This document shows, piece by piece, positions 38,344 through 47,348 of a stretch of 49,696 nt of DNA. Below the pieces are notes generated by a model that saw nothing but the letters and a program-made list of their open reading frames with translations, had not been told where the DNA came from and did no database searches. The translations under genes were made by a program, and so were the position numbers. This stretch comes from a virus: positions 1 to 49,696 of IMG/VR virus record IMGVR_UViG_3300019762_000002; one strand, written 5' to 3'. Positions within the stretch are counted from its first letter, which is position 1, and each line of letters begins with the position of its first letter.

Positions 38344-39500
38344 AACTGATACCCGTTGCAGCTTTCTGCACAACCTGACTCTTCATTAATGTTGGCCCCA
38401 ATTAACTTGCGCAGCATGTGAGCATCCATTAATTGAGCCTCACCAATAATCATTTCGCTGTTTCTGTGCTTCCTGAAAAACACTCGATCCTGTCCATTTT
38501 TAGTGTTTGGCTTAACGTGCTTGTATGTTTCTTCAAACCATTTAAAAGCCTCGTACTTTTCTGGATTTTCTAGCGCTATTAGATGAAGTTTTTTGTCTGA
38601 TTTTTTCCAGCACGTTGCGCAATTACCCATATGAGCTTCAAGCTCTAAATTGAACGGTTGCTCTTCCCAAAAGTCATTTACATCCTCTTTTGTCATTGGG
38701 AACCAGTCAATCATTGGGAAGACAAGATTGTATTTTTCTATTTTTTTAACGTAAGACATAGCGGCTAAGCAGTCTGACTTTGTTATATTCTGATTTATAT
38801 ATTTATCGGCCTGTTTCTTAGTTTCGGAAATCTGACTTATGAATTTATTGGTTGTGGTCACGCTATCCTTAATCCACAAAAGATTGTAATCATAAATACC
38901 TGACGTTTCACTAGCAACTCTCCTGCTTTTAACCCCTAAAAATAAATTGGCAGTTCCAAGGCCGCTGTATATTTCACTCCTAAATGATTTACCATGGTCG
39001 CCGACATAAAACCCCATTTTTGACAATGCTGTTTTTACGGGTTTACTCATAGCCCTATTGCTTTCATCTATACGCATCCCTAACGCCTGCTTAACACCCT
39101 TTAAACCGTTGGCTTTTTTGTAAGACTCGATCACCTGTTCTTTTAGCCTGTCGCTGCACTGTGGGTACGTAGCGTTAGGTATGCCATTCTTTCTAACGTG
39201 CGCGTGAAACGGATGTAAAGGATCTTTGTATTGGTGAATACGATAAGCATTTTCAAAATCTGTAATTCTATAAGTATTCCCAACCCCATGCTCATGCACT
39301 ACAGCCTCAAGCCAGATAATATTAAGTCCGTAGTGATCTGCGCATTTTTTAAGGAATATTAAAGTTTCTTTATTTTCCATTCCGGTGTTTGCGAACAGAA
39401 AAATCAAATTGTACTTATGTCCATATAGTTTCTTTATTATAATTGCTTGCGCCATGGATGACTTTCCGCCACTTGTGTTTATTATTAGCGTTTCTTTCAT
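38340..39500 (-). CDS. PAPS-reductase-like PP-loop protein, 386 aa
   Basis: The PP-loop motif TSGGKSS (residues 9-15) is followed by LIFLFANTGMENKETLIF and YPQCSDRLKEQVI. Cys pairs (NCATC near 293 and CAESC near the end) could hold an iron-sulphur cluster. Similar proteins are common in phages. They may take part in sulphur-based DNA or RNA modification, as in DndC, but that is not shown here. The gene is richer in A/T than its neighbours. Its promoter carries operator site G. Confidence 0.75.
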   Translation of the reverse strand: MKETLIINTSGGKSSMAQAIIIKKLYGHKYNLIFLFANTGMENKETLIFLKKCADHYGLNIIWLEAVVHEHGVGNTYRITDFENAYRIHQYKDPLHPFHAHVRKNGIPNATYPQCSDRLKEQVIESYKKANGLKGVKQALGMRIDESNRAMSKPVKTALSKMGFYVGDHGKSFRSEIYSGLGTANLFLGVKSRRVASETSGIYDYNLLWIKDSVTTTNKFISQISETKKQADKYINQNITKSDCLAAMSYVKKIEKYNLVFPMIDWFPMTKEDVNDFWEEQPFNLELEAHMGNCATCWKKSDKKLHLIALENPEKYEAFKWFEETYKHVKPNTKNGQDRVFFRKHRNSEMIIGEAQLMDAHMLRKLIGANINEESGCAESCNGYQL

Positions 39501-39545
39501 ATTTAATCTCCAATTAATTTCGAGTTATTGCGTTTCAGTAAGTGC

Positions 39546-39574
39546 ATATTATACACTAGTGACGTTAGCGTCAA
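39546..39574 (-). promoter_or_regulatory. Minus promoter with operator (site G)
   Basis: Minus strand TTGACG (39569-39574), 17-base spacer, TAATAT (39546-39551); a TATAAT box overlaps at 15-base spacing. Operator TGAC-GTTAGC-GTCA (39560-39573) overlaps the -35. It drives the PAPS-reductase, VRR-NUC and Dam genes. Confidence 0.65.
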
Positions 39575-39582
39575 GTATTTAT

Positions 39583-41520
39583 TTACGCACTTAAGTTACC
39601 AATGTCAAGTGCGACACGTTCACTTAACGCTAGCGACTCACTCGACCCGAGCGCCTGGGCGCTTAACCAGTCCACACCGTAACGCAGATAAAAACGTCTA
39701 AATATCTCACTATCTGAACGACCCGCCGCGCGATGATGACCCGCCCAAACCGCTAAGATTTCACGCAATGCTTCGAGTGCTTGTTGTTGTGCTTCAAGCT
39801 TCGCAGCGAATCGACGCGAGTGAGCAGCAATGTGTAACGGTTTGGTATGTTTCGCGGCGAGCTCCATACGATACTGTGCAATTGCGTCTTGTAACGGCAT
39901 ATCCACACGCGCAACCTCGCCACGCATCTGTGCAAGCGTATCGGCGTCAAGCTCCGTCAAGTCACCGTCAACGAGCTCAGGCTCTTTACGGTCTGCGGGT
40001 GCGGGTTTCGGTACGGGTGTATCGCAGAACGGACAAACCGTTAAGTAACGCTCGTACACACTGTAACACTCTTCGTTCATGCACGTGCGTAACGGTGTAG
40101 CGTCGTCGCCACCAGCTCCACGTTTTTCACGTCTATCAAGTGTCCATTCGCGCTTAGCGTCTGGTAGTCCGTGGCGCATCACGTTACCCGCGTGGTCTGA
40201 ATAGATACCAAACTCTTTACCGTCCATTAGTCGCAACATACGCCCGAAGCGTTGACAAAACAAACCGTATGATTGTGTAGGGTAAGCGTCCTGTACCACT
40301 TCAATCGCTGGAAGATCGAAGCCTTCGTCGAAAAGTGCCACGTTTATTAACACTTGAAGTTCACGACGAGCAAAGCGGTCGATTGATTTGTTACGTATCT
40401 CGTCGGGTGTTGAGCCGTTTAACGATTTGGCAGCTACACCAGATTTAATAAATTGTCGCTCTAACTCTTCAGCCGCTTTTACACTCGGGACGAATACAAC
40501 GGACAACATACCTTTAAATTTACTTAGATACGTTTCAACCACGTCACCAACCACACGCTTTGTTTTGTCGTCCGCTACGATTAGACCCGACCCCTCAACA
40601 GCGTCGCGCAAGTCGTTAGTATTATACTCACCTGTGGATTTACTAACCTTAACAGCACCCATACGACCCGACAGGTCTGACGGTGGCGCAAAGATGCGAT
40701 ACTCTGTTAAAAACTTCTGGTTGATCAAGTCGCGCATAGTTGGACCAATAACCATTTGGTCGAACACACCGTCGTGATGACGACCCAACCCAGCACCATC
40801 GGCACGACACGGTGTGGCGGTCACACCCAAACCTTTGGCACGACCGAACAAGTCGACCGCTTTCATCCATTTGTTACGTTTACCACCAACCGCCGCGAGG
40901 TGGTGAGCTTCGTCAGTTATCCACAACGTAACTGTAGGTGCGTAACGTCTTAAACGGTCTGACAGGTCTTTAGGTGGTTTTTTACCAAGTAACGAGCCGT
41001 GAGGTGCTTTATCGACTTGATGAGGCTGACCCCATCGCCCGTTTTCGCGTGGACCGTACAACCATTTAGACTTATCGGCGCGTGCCTCAGTGAATAAATC
41101 ACCGTCAACACCCGACCCGTTCCAACTCATAATCGTATCGACACCGGCCACCGATGCGATAGCGTTAGGGTTGTAAAACGACTTGCCAATCTTAGACATG
41201 TGAGATTGTACGACTTGACGGATAACCGAGTCGGGTCCAATGATACGATGCTCTACACCGTTACGTGCTAGCGCGAGTGATATTTGCCCCACAAGCTCCT
41301 GACGATGCGCAATGGTACAGCTCGCCCCGTGGTGGTTCATTATCACAGCGGACAGTAATACCGTCTTACCCATACCAGTAGGGCCAACAGCAAGCACGTT
41401 ACGCACGCCTGAACCCCACAACGTGTGTATTTGTTCGTACATGTCCTGTTGATACGGTCGCAGCTTGATAAGTGACTGGGTAACAGCAAGCCCGACACGC
41501 GATTGAATAGGTGTTGTCAT
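39583..41520 (-). CDS. SF2 helicase, DEAH type, 645 aa
   Basis: Walker A GPTGMGKT (46-52), DEAH in WITDEAHHLA (about 203), GVTATPCRADG (about 237), QRFGRMLRLMDG (about 420, motif VI). A C4-type zinc knuckle (CMNEECYSVYERYLTVCPFC) lies near 480-505. The final part is helical. Probable replicative or recombination helicase. Overlaps the upstream gene by 4 bases (ATGA) and ends just before operator site G. Confidence 0.9.
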   Translation of the reverse strand: MTTPIQSRVGLAVTQSLIKLRPYQQDMYEQIHTLWGSGVRNVLAVGPTGMGKTVLLSAVIMNHHGASCTIAHRQELVGQISLALARNGVEHRIIGPDSVIRQVVQSHMSKIGKSFYNPNAIASVAGVDTIMSWNGSGVDGDLFTEARADKSKWLYGPRENGRWGQPHQVDKAPHGSLLGKKPPKDLSDRLRRYAPTVTLWITDEAHHLAAVGGKRNKWMKAVDLFGRAKGLGVTATPCRADGAGLGRHHDGVFDQMVIGPTMRDLINQKFLTEYRIFAPPSDLSGRMGAVKVSKSTGEYNTNDLRDAVEGSGLIVADDKTKRVVGDVVETYLSKFKGMLSVVFVPSVKAAEELERQFIKSGVAAKSLNGSTPDEIRNKSIDRFARRELQVLINVALFDEGFDLPAIEVVQDAYPTQSYGLFCQRFGRMLRLMDGKEFGIYSDHAGNVMRHGLPDAKREWTLDRREKRGAGGDDATPLRTCMNEECYSVYERYLTVCPFCDTPVPKPAPADRKEPELVDGDLTELDADTLAQMRGEVARVDMPLQDAIAQYRMELAAKHTKPLHIAAHSRRFAAKLEAQQQALEALREILAVWAGHHRAAGRSDSEIFRRFYLRYGVDWLSAQALGSSESLALSERVALDIGNLSA

Positions 41521-41879
41521 AGGTCGTCACCTGTTACGCCGAGCGCTTTGGCTATTGCAATGGCTCTATCTTTATCTAATTGCCACATTAAATGATTAAC
41601 GTATAAATCCTTTCCGTTTTTATGCTTCGTTAAAATACCTGACTTAAACAACTCGTGTTTAGTTATGTCGAAAGGCTCAACTGAGTACGAGGGTATTAAA
41701 TTACATTTCGTTAATTTAGACTTATGTTTGAATGGACCTCTTTTTATAAATGGAAAGTTTACACCCACGGCCATCCACCGTGTGGCACTCTCAAATAAAA
41801 CCTCAGATGAGTTATACCTGTAATGCGTAGCCCAAAAAGGTTTTATTGTGTTCAACTCTTTGTTTGTTAGTTCTCTCAT
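41517..41879 (-). CDS. Hypothetical protein, 120 aa
   Basis: ATG 41879 chosen after GGGAAT. Sequence begins MRELTNKELNTIKPFW and has FESATRWMAVGVNFPFIKRGPF and DITKHELFKSGILTKH stretches; basic. Not recognised. Lies 3 bases from the upstream gene and overlaps the helicase gene. Confidence 0.55.
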   Translation of the reverse strand: MRELTNKELNTIKPFWATHYRYNSSEVLFESATRWMAVGVNFPFIKRGPFKHKSKLTKCNLIPSYSVEPFDITKHELFKSGILTKHKNGKDLYVNHLMWQLDKDRAIAIAKALGVTGDDL

Positions 41880-41881
41880 GA

Positions 41882-42115
41882 TTATTCCCAATTCCTCGGT
41901 AAGATTGTTATAAGTGTGCGATTATGTGACGTTACGACGAAGATACAAAGCTCCGTAACATAGTAACGTCTGTCGCGTCTGATACGCACGCCAAGTGTGC
42001 GAACCTTGTTAGGTTTCCATTTAGTAGCTTTACGAAACTCGGCGATGATACCACCTTTAATCCGTTTCTCGAATCGTTGCCGCCAGCGAATCCCCGCGTG
42101 TTTAGTTATTATCAT
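41882..42115 (-). CDS. Basic hypothetical protein, 77 aa
   Basis: ATG 42115 is preferred, with GGGG upstream. Very basic: HAGIRWRQRFEKRIKGGI ... VRTLGVRIRRDRRYYV. Residues 1-20 resemble small toxin-type or RNase-like folds (DUF4258-like), but the match is weak. Probably binds nucleic acid. Overlaps the 42102 gene by 14 bases. Confidence 0.5.
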   Translation of the reverse strand: MIITKHAGIRWRQRFEKRIKGGIIAEFRKATKWKPNKVRTLGVRIRRDRRYYVTELCIFVVTSHNRTLITILPRNWE

Positions 42116-42296
42116 TGGCGATACGACCCCACATAAATTCAAGTAGTTCGGTAACGGTAACGTAATAAATACTATCAGCGCATCCCTGACCGTTATATAT
42201 CCTAGCGACATATAGTACTTCATCGTTGTCGATTTCCGTATGGTAAGATGATACTGACACACTGTCACCAAAATACGCTTCGATTAATTCTTTCAT
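42102..42296 (-). CDS. Hypothetical protein, 64 aa
   Basis: First gene of the minus helicase operon. Acidic, beta-rich with VLYVARIYNGQG, and ends RIANDNN. Not recognised. Confidence 0.5.
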   Translation of the reverse strand: MKELIEAYFGDSVSVSSYHTEIDNDEVLYVARIYNGQGCADSIYYVTVTELLEFMWGRIANDNN

Positions 42297-42316
42297 AAAT
42301 TATTTCTCATTTGTTG

Positions 42317-42360
42317 TTGACTGAGTGGTAACTATACGTTTATAGTGACCGTGTTGTCAA
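42317..42360. promoter_or_regulatory. Divergent promoters sharing operator (site E)
   Basis: Plus: TTGACT (42317-42322), 18-base spacer, TATAGT (42341-42346). Minus: TTGACA (42355-42360), 18-base spacer, TATAGT (42331-42336). The operator TGAC-CGTGTT-GTCA (42346-42359) is after the plus -10 and over the minus -35, so one repressor would block both replication arms. Confidence 0.75.
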
Positions 42361-42384
42361 TAACCAACTACGAGGAATTTACAA

Positions 42385-42555
42385 ATGACAATATCGCGTA
42401 AGGATGAGAAGGAGGTTCAGCAAATTTTAGACGACATGATGTTAAGAGTGTCTATCGGTAACGGTATACCTTTAGGTCGCTTAGGACTTAAACCAGAACA
42501 AATTAAACGAATTGAAACTAAACTTAAACAGGACCAAGAAAATGACACGAATTAA
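42385..42555 (+). CDS. Hypothetical protein, 56 aa
   Basis: ATG follows GAGGA with 8-base spacing. Charged helices (RKDEKEVQQILDDMMLRVS, then LKPEQIKRIETKLKQD), not recognised. It overlaps the next gene by 14 bases and is the first gene of the plus replication operon. Confidence 0.55.
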   Translation: MTISRKDEKEVQQILDDMMLRVSIGNGIPLGRLGLKPEQIKRIETKLKQDQENDTN

Positions 42556-43546
42556 AATAGAAGTACCAGCAAACGACCATATCGCACTTTCAGCAATGGC
42601 CGACGCCTTACAACGTATCGCTGATGAACGCGCCCCAAGTGTTACGACAAGTGTGGATCAGTCTGACGCTGAAAAGTATGGTAAGGCATGGTCAGAACAT
42701 TACGGTTCTAACACCGAACAAATTAACGCCGAGCTAGAACACGCTGAAACCGCACAATTAGACGAAGAGATTGAAGTGCATACCCACCACAACGAATCGT
42801 TTGATAAAACTGTTAGTACTTTACCGGACTGCGAAGCGTCTATCCATCACGAAAACACTAAACACGACGAAGCGTTTGAAGAAGCTGTCGCGACAACCGA
42901 GCAAGATGACACGCTCGACGCGGACGGTATCCCACACGATAAGCGTATACACAGTAAAGGTGCTACACGCTTGGCTGATAACACGTGGCGTTTACGCAAA
43001 CGTCCAGCCGATAAGACCGAAGAAGAGTGGACAGCTTACATCGAATCAGTTAAAGCAGAACTTAAAGCTGTGCAAGATATTCCGAGCGAAATAACAGTTA
43101 CCGAAACCGTACAACTTAACGAAGGTGTGACCACCGACGACATCGTCGAAGCTCTGACAGGCGAACCAACACTTGACGAACAAGCCGTAGCGGACTTAAC
43201 ACCGCCGGTAATCGACACTGACACACCGAGTGGAATGTCTGAAGCTAATGAAACACCAGTAGCGCCCGTAACGCCTCCGACGAGTTTAACGCCACCTGTA
43301 ATCGAAGCGGCTAGCGACAAGGACGCTTGGTTAATCAAAGCTAAGGCTGACGCTAAACTAGTCAAAACATTTCAAGAATTAATGCTTTACATTACGGGCA
43401 ACGCGAAGAAACGTGGGGCTGATAACGACATGATTAAAGCGACACTGTTAGAAGTTGATCCAGCACTTACAGCAATTCCACTGATTGCCACACGTGCCGA
43501 CCTAATCCCTAAATTCGTAGAAGCACTTGAGGCGAAGTTATCATGA
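42542..43546 (+). CDS. Acidic protein with a DGIPxDxRIH motif, 334 aa
   Basis: ATG 42542 after AGGACC, in frame with an earlier open stretch. Residues 129-139 (GIPHDKRIHSK) and following THxLADNTWRLRKRP-type stretch form a module that also occurs near the C-terminus of the DNA polymerase (GVPWDERIHTK). The rest is acidic and Thr/Ala/Pro-rich with a C-terminal helical domain. It could be a polymerase partner or clamp-type protein, but this is unproven. Confidence 0.55.
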   Translation: MTRIKIEVPANDHIALSAMADALQRIADERAPSVTTSVDQSDAEKYGKAWSEHYGSNTEQINAELEHAETAQLDEEIEVHTHHNESFDKTVSTLPDCEASIHHENTKHDEAFEEAVATTEQDDTLDADGIPHDKRIHSKGATRLADNTWRLRKRPADKTEEEWTAYIESVKAELKAVQDIPSEITVTETVQLNEGVTTDDIVEALTGEPTLDEQAVADLTPPVIDTDTPSGMSEANETPVAPVTPPTSLTPPVIEAASDKDAWLIKAKADAKLVKTFQELMLYITGNAKKRGADNDMIKATLLEVDPALTAIPLIATRADLIPKFVEALEAKLS

Positions 43547-43788
43547 TTGAGTCATTAGAAGAGTTAAAAGCGATACGTGACGGTGCGCCAGATGGTTCTG
43601 AATACGTGAGCATATGTGGAAACGCATATGCTAAATTTGAAAATGGTGTGTTCTTACAATGTGTCAATGGTGAATGGTCTGGTGTGGTTACAGGTAATAT
43701 TTACTCGCGCTCACTATCAGATATTAACCGTATCATCGAACTTGAAGAATACGCGATGAGTCTTGAAAAACGTTTGGGAGTCGAGTAA
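43543..43788 (+). CDS. Hypothetical protein, 81 aa
   Basis: Overlaps the previous gene by 4 bases and the next by 1. Sequence SLEELKAIRDGAPDGSEYVSICGNAYAK and a C-terminal helix (SDINRIIELEEYAMSLEKRL). Not recognised. Confidence 0.6.
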   Translation: MIESLEELKAIRDGAPDGSEYVSICGNAYAKFENGVFLQCVNGEWSGVVTGNIYSRSLSDINRIIELEEYAMSLEKRLGVE

Positions 43789-44975
43789 TGAACAAATCAC
43801 CCTTAGCGCCGCACAACGCGGCAACATGGGTACATTGTACGGGTAGCGTCAAGCTGTCCCAACAATTCCCACGAATCGAAACGGATAAAAGCAGCGAATC
43901 AATGTTAGAGGGTCGTGCGTTTCACGAAGTAGCTCAACGTATCTTAGAATCGTTTAAAGATGGTGTCGAAGGTGAGTTAGTAGGACGCCACCAGCTAATC
44001 GACACGTTAAGTCGTGACAATGTACTCATCACCGACGAGATATACGACGCTGCGCTCGAATACGCTAACGACGTCTTAAAGTTTTGTAACTCTAACGGTT
44101 CGTTACAAGCGTTACGAGTTGAACAACGTATCGAGCTAGGCGACATTATCGAAGGTATGTACGGTTACTGTGACGCGTGGTGTTTCTCTAAATCCACAGG
44201 TGAGTTAGTCGTATGGGATGCTAAGTACGGTCATAAGCGTGTCGAAGCTTTTGAAAACTGGCAGCTGATAACGTACGTGATGGGTATTCTACGTCACCTA
44301 GGTATCGACGGACACGCAGAGCAACACATCAAAGTATCGTTACGTGTAGCACAACCGCGTGTATTCCATCGTGACGGGTGTATCGCTCGTTGGGACGTTA
44401 CAGCGTCTGACCTACGTGGATATTTTAACACGCTAATCGAAGCGGCTAACGAATCGTACAGTGACGATGCTAAGTGCGTAACGTCCGAGTCGTGTTTTCA
44501 TTGTCCCGCTCGTTACGCTTGTGACGCGTTTCGTGACAACACGATGGGGCTAGTCGATCAAGTTGGTGAAGTCACAGGTTCATCGTTGTCGGGTCATGAG
44601 CTGTCGATACAACTTCGCATATTGCAACGTGCGTCTAAACAGGTTAAAGCGTTGTTGAGCTCGTATGAAGAGCAAGCTATTGCACAGTTGCGTAACGGCG
44701 AGCAATTACCAGGTTACAGTATTGAACAGGGTAAAGGCCGTAAGCGCTGGAAGAAAGACACGCCAGTCGATGAAATCATAATGATGGGTGAATTAATGGG
44801 TGTTGACCCCCGTAAACCCGTGGATTTAGACACACCGACAAAATTAATTAAATTAGGTATTGACGAGACCGTCATTAATCTTTATAGTGAAACACCATCA
44901 ACTGGCTTAAAGCTTGTTGAGATGAGCGGCGCAAAGTTGCGCAACATTTTTAGAAATATTAAACAGGATAAATAG
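43788..44975 (+). CDS. DUF2800 exonuclease, Cas4/RecB-like, 395 aa
   Basis: SKLQxF-type start (NAATWVHCTGSVKLSQQF), RAFHEVAQRILE (about residue 43), VVWDAKYGHKRVEAFENWQLITYV (PD-D/ExK site, about 142-165) and a Cys-rich end SESCFHCPARYACDAF (about 225-240) that may hold an iron-sulphur cluster. Likely processes DNA in recombination-dependent replication, next to the DUF2815-like ssDNA-binding gene. Confidence 0.85.
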   Translation: MNKSPLAPHNAATWVHCTGSVKLSQQFPRIETDKSSESMLEGRAFHEVAQRILESFKDGVEGELVGRHQLIDTLSRDNVLITDEIYDAALEYANDVLKFCNSNGSLQALRVEQRIELGDIIEGMYGYCDAWCFSKSTGELVVWDAKYGHKRVEAFENWQLITYVMGILRHLGIDGHAEQHIKVSLRVAQPRVFHRDGCIARWDVTASDLRGYFNTLIEAANESYSDDAKCVTSESCFHCPARYACDAFRDNTMGLVDQVGEVTGSSLSGHELSIQLRILQRASKQVKALLSSYEEQAIAQLRNGEQLPGYSIEQGKGRKRWKKDTPVDEIIMMGELMGVDPRKPVDLDTPTKLIKLGIDETVINLYSETPSTGLKLVEMSGAKLRNIFRNIKQDK

Positions 44976-44977
44976 TC

Positions 44978-45196
44978 ATGAATAAGTCAATAGCTTTACA
45001 TATTTTAGGCGCGTTAGCAGGTGGTTTCGGTGGTTTGAACGCTTCAACAATTCCACAAATGAACGCACACGGCGAAACAATTCGTAACGGTAAACCACGC
45101 AAGGGTCAGCTTCGTAGCGCTAAACCAAAAGCGTCAGGTGCTGCACGATTGAAACGTGCAGCTACAAAACGTAACAACATTCGTAAACACGGCTAA
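44978..45196 (+). CDS. Basic hypothetical protein, 72 aa
   Basis: Starts 2 bases after the nuclease gene, with AGGA upstream. The N-terminal stretch is hydrophobic and Gly/Ala-rich (LHILGALAGGFGGLN), and the C-terminus is very basic (KPRKGQLRSAKPKASGAARL). Possibly nucleic-acid binding. Not recognised. Confidence 0.55.
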   Translation: MNKSIALHILGALAGGFGGLNASTIPQMNAHGETIRNGKPRKGQLRSAKPKASGAARLKRAATKRNNIRKHG

Positions 45197-45215
45197 TAAT
45201 ATCACTTAATATCAA

Positions 45216-45236
45216 TGCGTCACATGTCGTGGCGCA
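45216..45236 (+). other. GCGTCAC-type hairpin, copy 2
   Basis: TGCGTCAC-ATGTC-GTGGCGCA, eight pairs with one U-G. It lies in the leader of the DUF2815-like gene. No T-run, so not an ordinary terminator. Confidence 0.5.
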
Positions 45237-45260
45237 CAGTCAGACTCGGAGTAAAATAAT

Positions 45261-46139
45261 ATGTCATATCCAGTATTTAAAGCGCGTCACGTAATGGGTT
45301 CATTAACACTGCTTAACACTAAAGACCACCAAGGAAACCCTGAAGCGAACGAGAATAAGCACCATTGGTTTATGGGTTTCGCAGTGCCAAAAGCCGAATG
45401 GGATCCAATTTGGAATCACATGTATCAAACCGCAGCGAGCGACCCAGCGTGTACAGCAGCTTTATGTGGTCAAGCGGGTTTCAATTGGAAGATTGAAGAT
45501 TGTGACGCACCTGAAAACCCTCAAAACCTTGGTAAACCTTCGTACCCTGCGGGTCACATGTTGATTAAATTCACACGTTATAAAGTGATGGGCTGCGTGT
45601 CGTTAGTTGACGGTAACTATCAACCTATCGTTAACCCTGCGAGCGTTAAGAAAGGCGATTACTACTACGTGGCCGCATCGACTAAGTTCAACGGCGCAGC
45701 AACCGTTAAGACTAACGCCGGCATGTATCAAAACCTTGAAGGTTTAATGTTCGCTGCTAGCGGTGAAGAGATTGTAAGTGAAGGTGGATTCAACGCGGCT
45801 AACGCATTCGCAGGCGTTCAAGGTGGTCAAGTCGCAGCGGGTCAACAAGCACCAGCCGCTACGACACCACCAGCTCAAACAACGCCGAGTGCTACGCCAG
45901 CCGCTACACCAGCCGCTACGACACCGCCAGCACAGCAAGCGCCTGTAACACCGGCACACGACTTGGTACAGCCTCAAACGCCCGGTAACGCTACACCACC
46001 ACCAGTACTTGACGCACCTGTATCGACCCCACCAGCCGAGCCGAGCTACTCGTACAATGGCAATGTGTACACAAAATCACAGTTGCTAGTAATGCCTGGT
46101 TGGACTGAAGCGCACTTAGCGGGTTTAACACAAGTTTAA
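45261..46139 (+). CDS. ssDNA-binding protein, DUF2815-like, 292 aa
   Basis: The first 190 residues match DUF2815: VFKARHVMGSLTLLNTKDHQG, then FMGFAVPKAEW and PAGHMLIKFTRYKV, and a FNGAATVKTNAGMYQNLEGLMFA end. It is followed by a long linker rich in Ala, Thr, Pro and Gln (about 195-250) and a C-terminal SYSYNGNVYTKSQLLV piece. It likely coats single-stranded DNA during replication. Confidence 0.75.
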   Translation: MSYPVFKARHVMGSLTLLNTKDHQGNPEANENKHHWFMGFAVPKAEWDPIWNHMYQTAASDPACTAALCGQAGFNWKIEDCDAPENPQNLGKPSYPAGHMLIKFTRYKVMGCVSLVDGNYQPIVNPASVKKGDYYYVAASTKFNGAATVKTNAGMYQNLEGLMFAASGEEIVSEGGFNAANAFAGVQGGQVAAGQQAPAATTPPAQTTPSATPAATPAATTPPAQQAPVTPAHDLVQPQTPGNATPPPVLDAPVSTPPAEPSYSYNGNVYTKSQLLVMPGWTEAHLAGLTQV

Positions 46140-46146
46140 TTTTAAC

Positions 46147-46173
46147 GCCCCGCTTCTTGCGGGGCTATATTTA
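46147..46173 (+). terminator. Plus terminator after the ssDNA-binding gene
   Basis: GCCCCGC-TTCTT-GCGGGGC followed by TATATTT. Strong stem; weak T-run. Confidence 0.75.
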
Positions 46174-46184
46174 AGGAGTCCGAC

Positions 46185-46571
46185 ATGTTCGGGATATTTA
46201 AGAAAAAACGCAAACATAAAAAGGTTGATTTCACCAAGCGTCGTATGATTAATAACGAATACGAATATTACAACCCAAGTTTAAACCAGTGGCTATTATG
46301 GTCAAATATAAGTTCTGACACTGAGTTCACCAATGAAAGCGAACTTTTAAATACCACATTATTGGATTTAGAAAATCCTAATACTAATACACCACGTTTC
46401 GATCCTATCGATGAACACATGGTTAGTTTAGGTTCATCTAACAACCATTCACAAAACTCAGCTGGTTACGACGGCGGGTTTACACATTCGTCAAGCTCAT
46501 CGTCTAGCAGTTATGACAGTTGTTCAAGCTCATCATCTTTCGGTAGTGGTGACTCGGGAGGTTGTTTCTAA
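46185..46571 (+). CDS. Serine-rich hypothetical protein, 128 aa
   Basis: N-terminus basic (FGIFKKKRKHKKVDFTKRRM), followed by an asparagine-rich middle. The last 30 residues are Ser-dominated with Gly, Asp and three Cys (ending GGCF). Low complexity prevents a family call. ATG follows AAGGAG. Its stop overlaps the next gene's start. Confidence 0.5.
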   Translation: MFGIFKKKRKHKKVDFTKRRMINNEYEYYNPSLNQWLLWSNISSDTEFTNESELLNTTLLDLENPNTNTPRFDPIDEHMVSLGSSNNHSQNSAGYDGGFTHSSSSSSSSYDSCSSSSSFGSGDSGGCF

Positions 46572-47095
46572 TGCGATACAATATAAAGTTAGTTGAAGAA
46601 TGGGCGCGCGATAAAGGTTTGGTCGAAGAGTCAAACGATGCGTTACGTTCACAGTTTATTAAAGGTGTTGAGGAAGGTGGGGAGATATTCGACGCTATTC
46701 TCAATCGTGACAAGGACGAGCTAATCGACGCGATAGGTGATCGTTTAGTCGTTGCGACAATCGAGTGTCTTAACGCTGGTTTAGATCCGCAAGAGTACAT
46801 TAAGCGTAACACCACTAGTCATGAATGCATTATATTCGACTCGTTCGAAGAGGCTGTTAAAAGTGACAACACTTTACGATTTGCTTGCAACTACGGTTCA
46901 GTACAAGGGCGATTAGCTCGCGCAGTCGCTAAACAACAACCAATCGAAAAACCACTAACCGAGTTAATACTAGTACTTAACGGCATAGCAACCCTACTAT
47001 GTGTGGATATCGGTGAGTGTTACCGTATCGCTTACAACGTGATACGTGACCGCACAGGTTCAACGGTCGACGGGGTCTTTGTAAAAGACGAATAA
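46571..47095 (+). CDS. MazG-like NTP pyrophosphohydrolase, 174 aa
   Basis: ATG 46571 after GGGAGG. GVEEGGEIFDAIL and ELIDAIGDRLVVATIE (about residues 30-60) give the EExxE and ExxxD metal sites of MazG-type all-alpha NTP hydrolases. It could clear nucleotide pools or alarmones. Followed by a strong terminator. Confidence 0.7.
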   Translation: MRYNIKLVEEWARDKGLVEESNDALRSQFIKGVEEGGEIFDAILNRDKDELIDAIGDRLVVATIECLNAGLDPQEYIKRNTTSHECIIFDSFEEAVKSDNTLRFACNYGSVQGRLARAVAKQQPIEKPLTELILVLNGIATLLCVDIGECYRIAYNVIRDRTGSTVDGVFVKDE

Positions 47096-47100
47096 CAACG

Positions 47101-47130
47101 ACCCGCAGCGATTCGGTGTTGCGGGTTTTT
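47101..47130 (+). terminator. Plus terminator after the MazG-like gene
   Basis: ACCCGCA, 12-base loop, TGCGGGT followed by TTTT. It lies between the MazG-like and next gene, so read-through or another promoter would be needed for the polymerase. Confidence 0.8.
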
Positions 47131-47144
47131 AATAGGTGATAACT

Positions 47145-47348
47145 ATGACTAAACGTAAAGCAATGTTATTGGATGAGCACACTTACGGGTATTATTACCC
47201 TGACACTAACGAATTTAGCTGTACGCACGGTGATTGGTCGTCAGACATTAAGCTAATCGACGAAATCACGTGTGAACTTGAAGCTGTACGGGGTGTGATG
47301 AAATATAAGTTCATTGACGAAATACCAGAGGGCTATGTATATGACTAA
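47145..47348 (+). CDS. Hypothetical protein, 67 aa
   Basis: ATG 47145 follows AGGTGA. Acidic with YGYYYPDTNEFSCTHGDW and a KFIDEIPEGYVYD end. Not recognised. It overlaps the polymerase gene by 8 bases and supplies its ribosome binding site. Confidence 0.55.
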   Translation: MTKRKAMLLDEHTYGYYYPDTNEFSCTHGDWSSDIKLIDEITCELEAVRGVMKYKFIDEIPEGYVYD

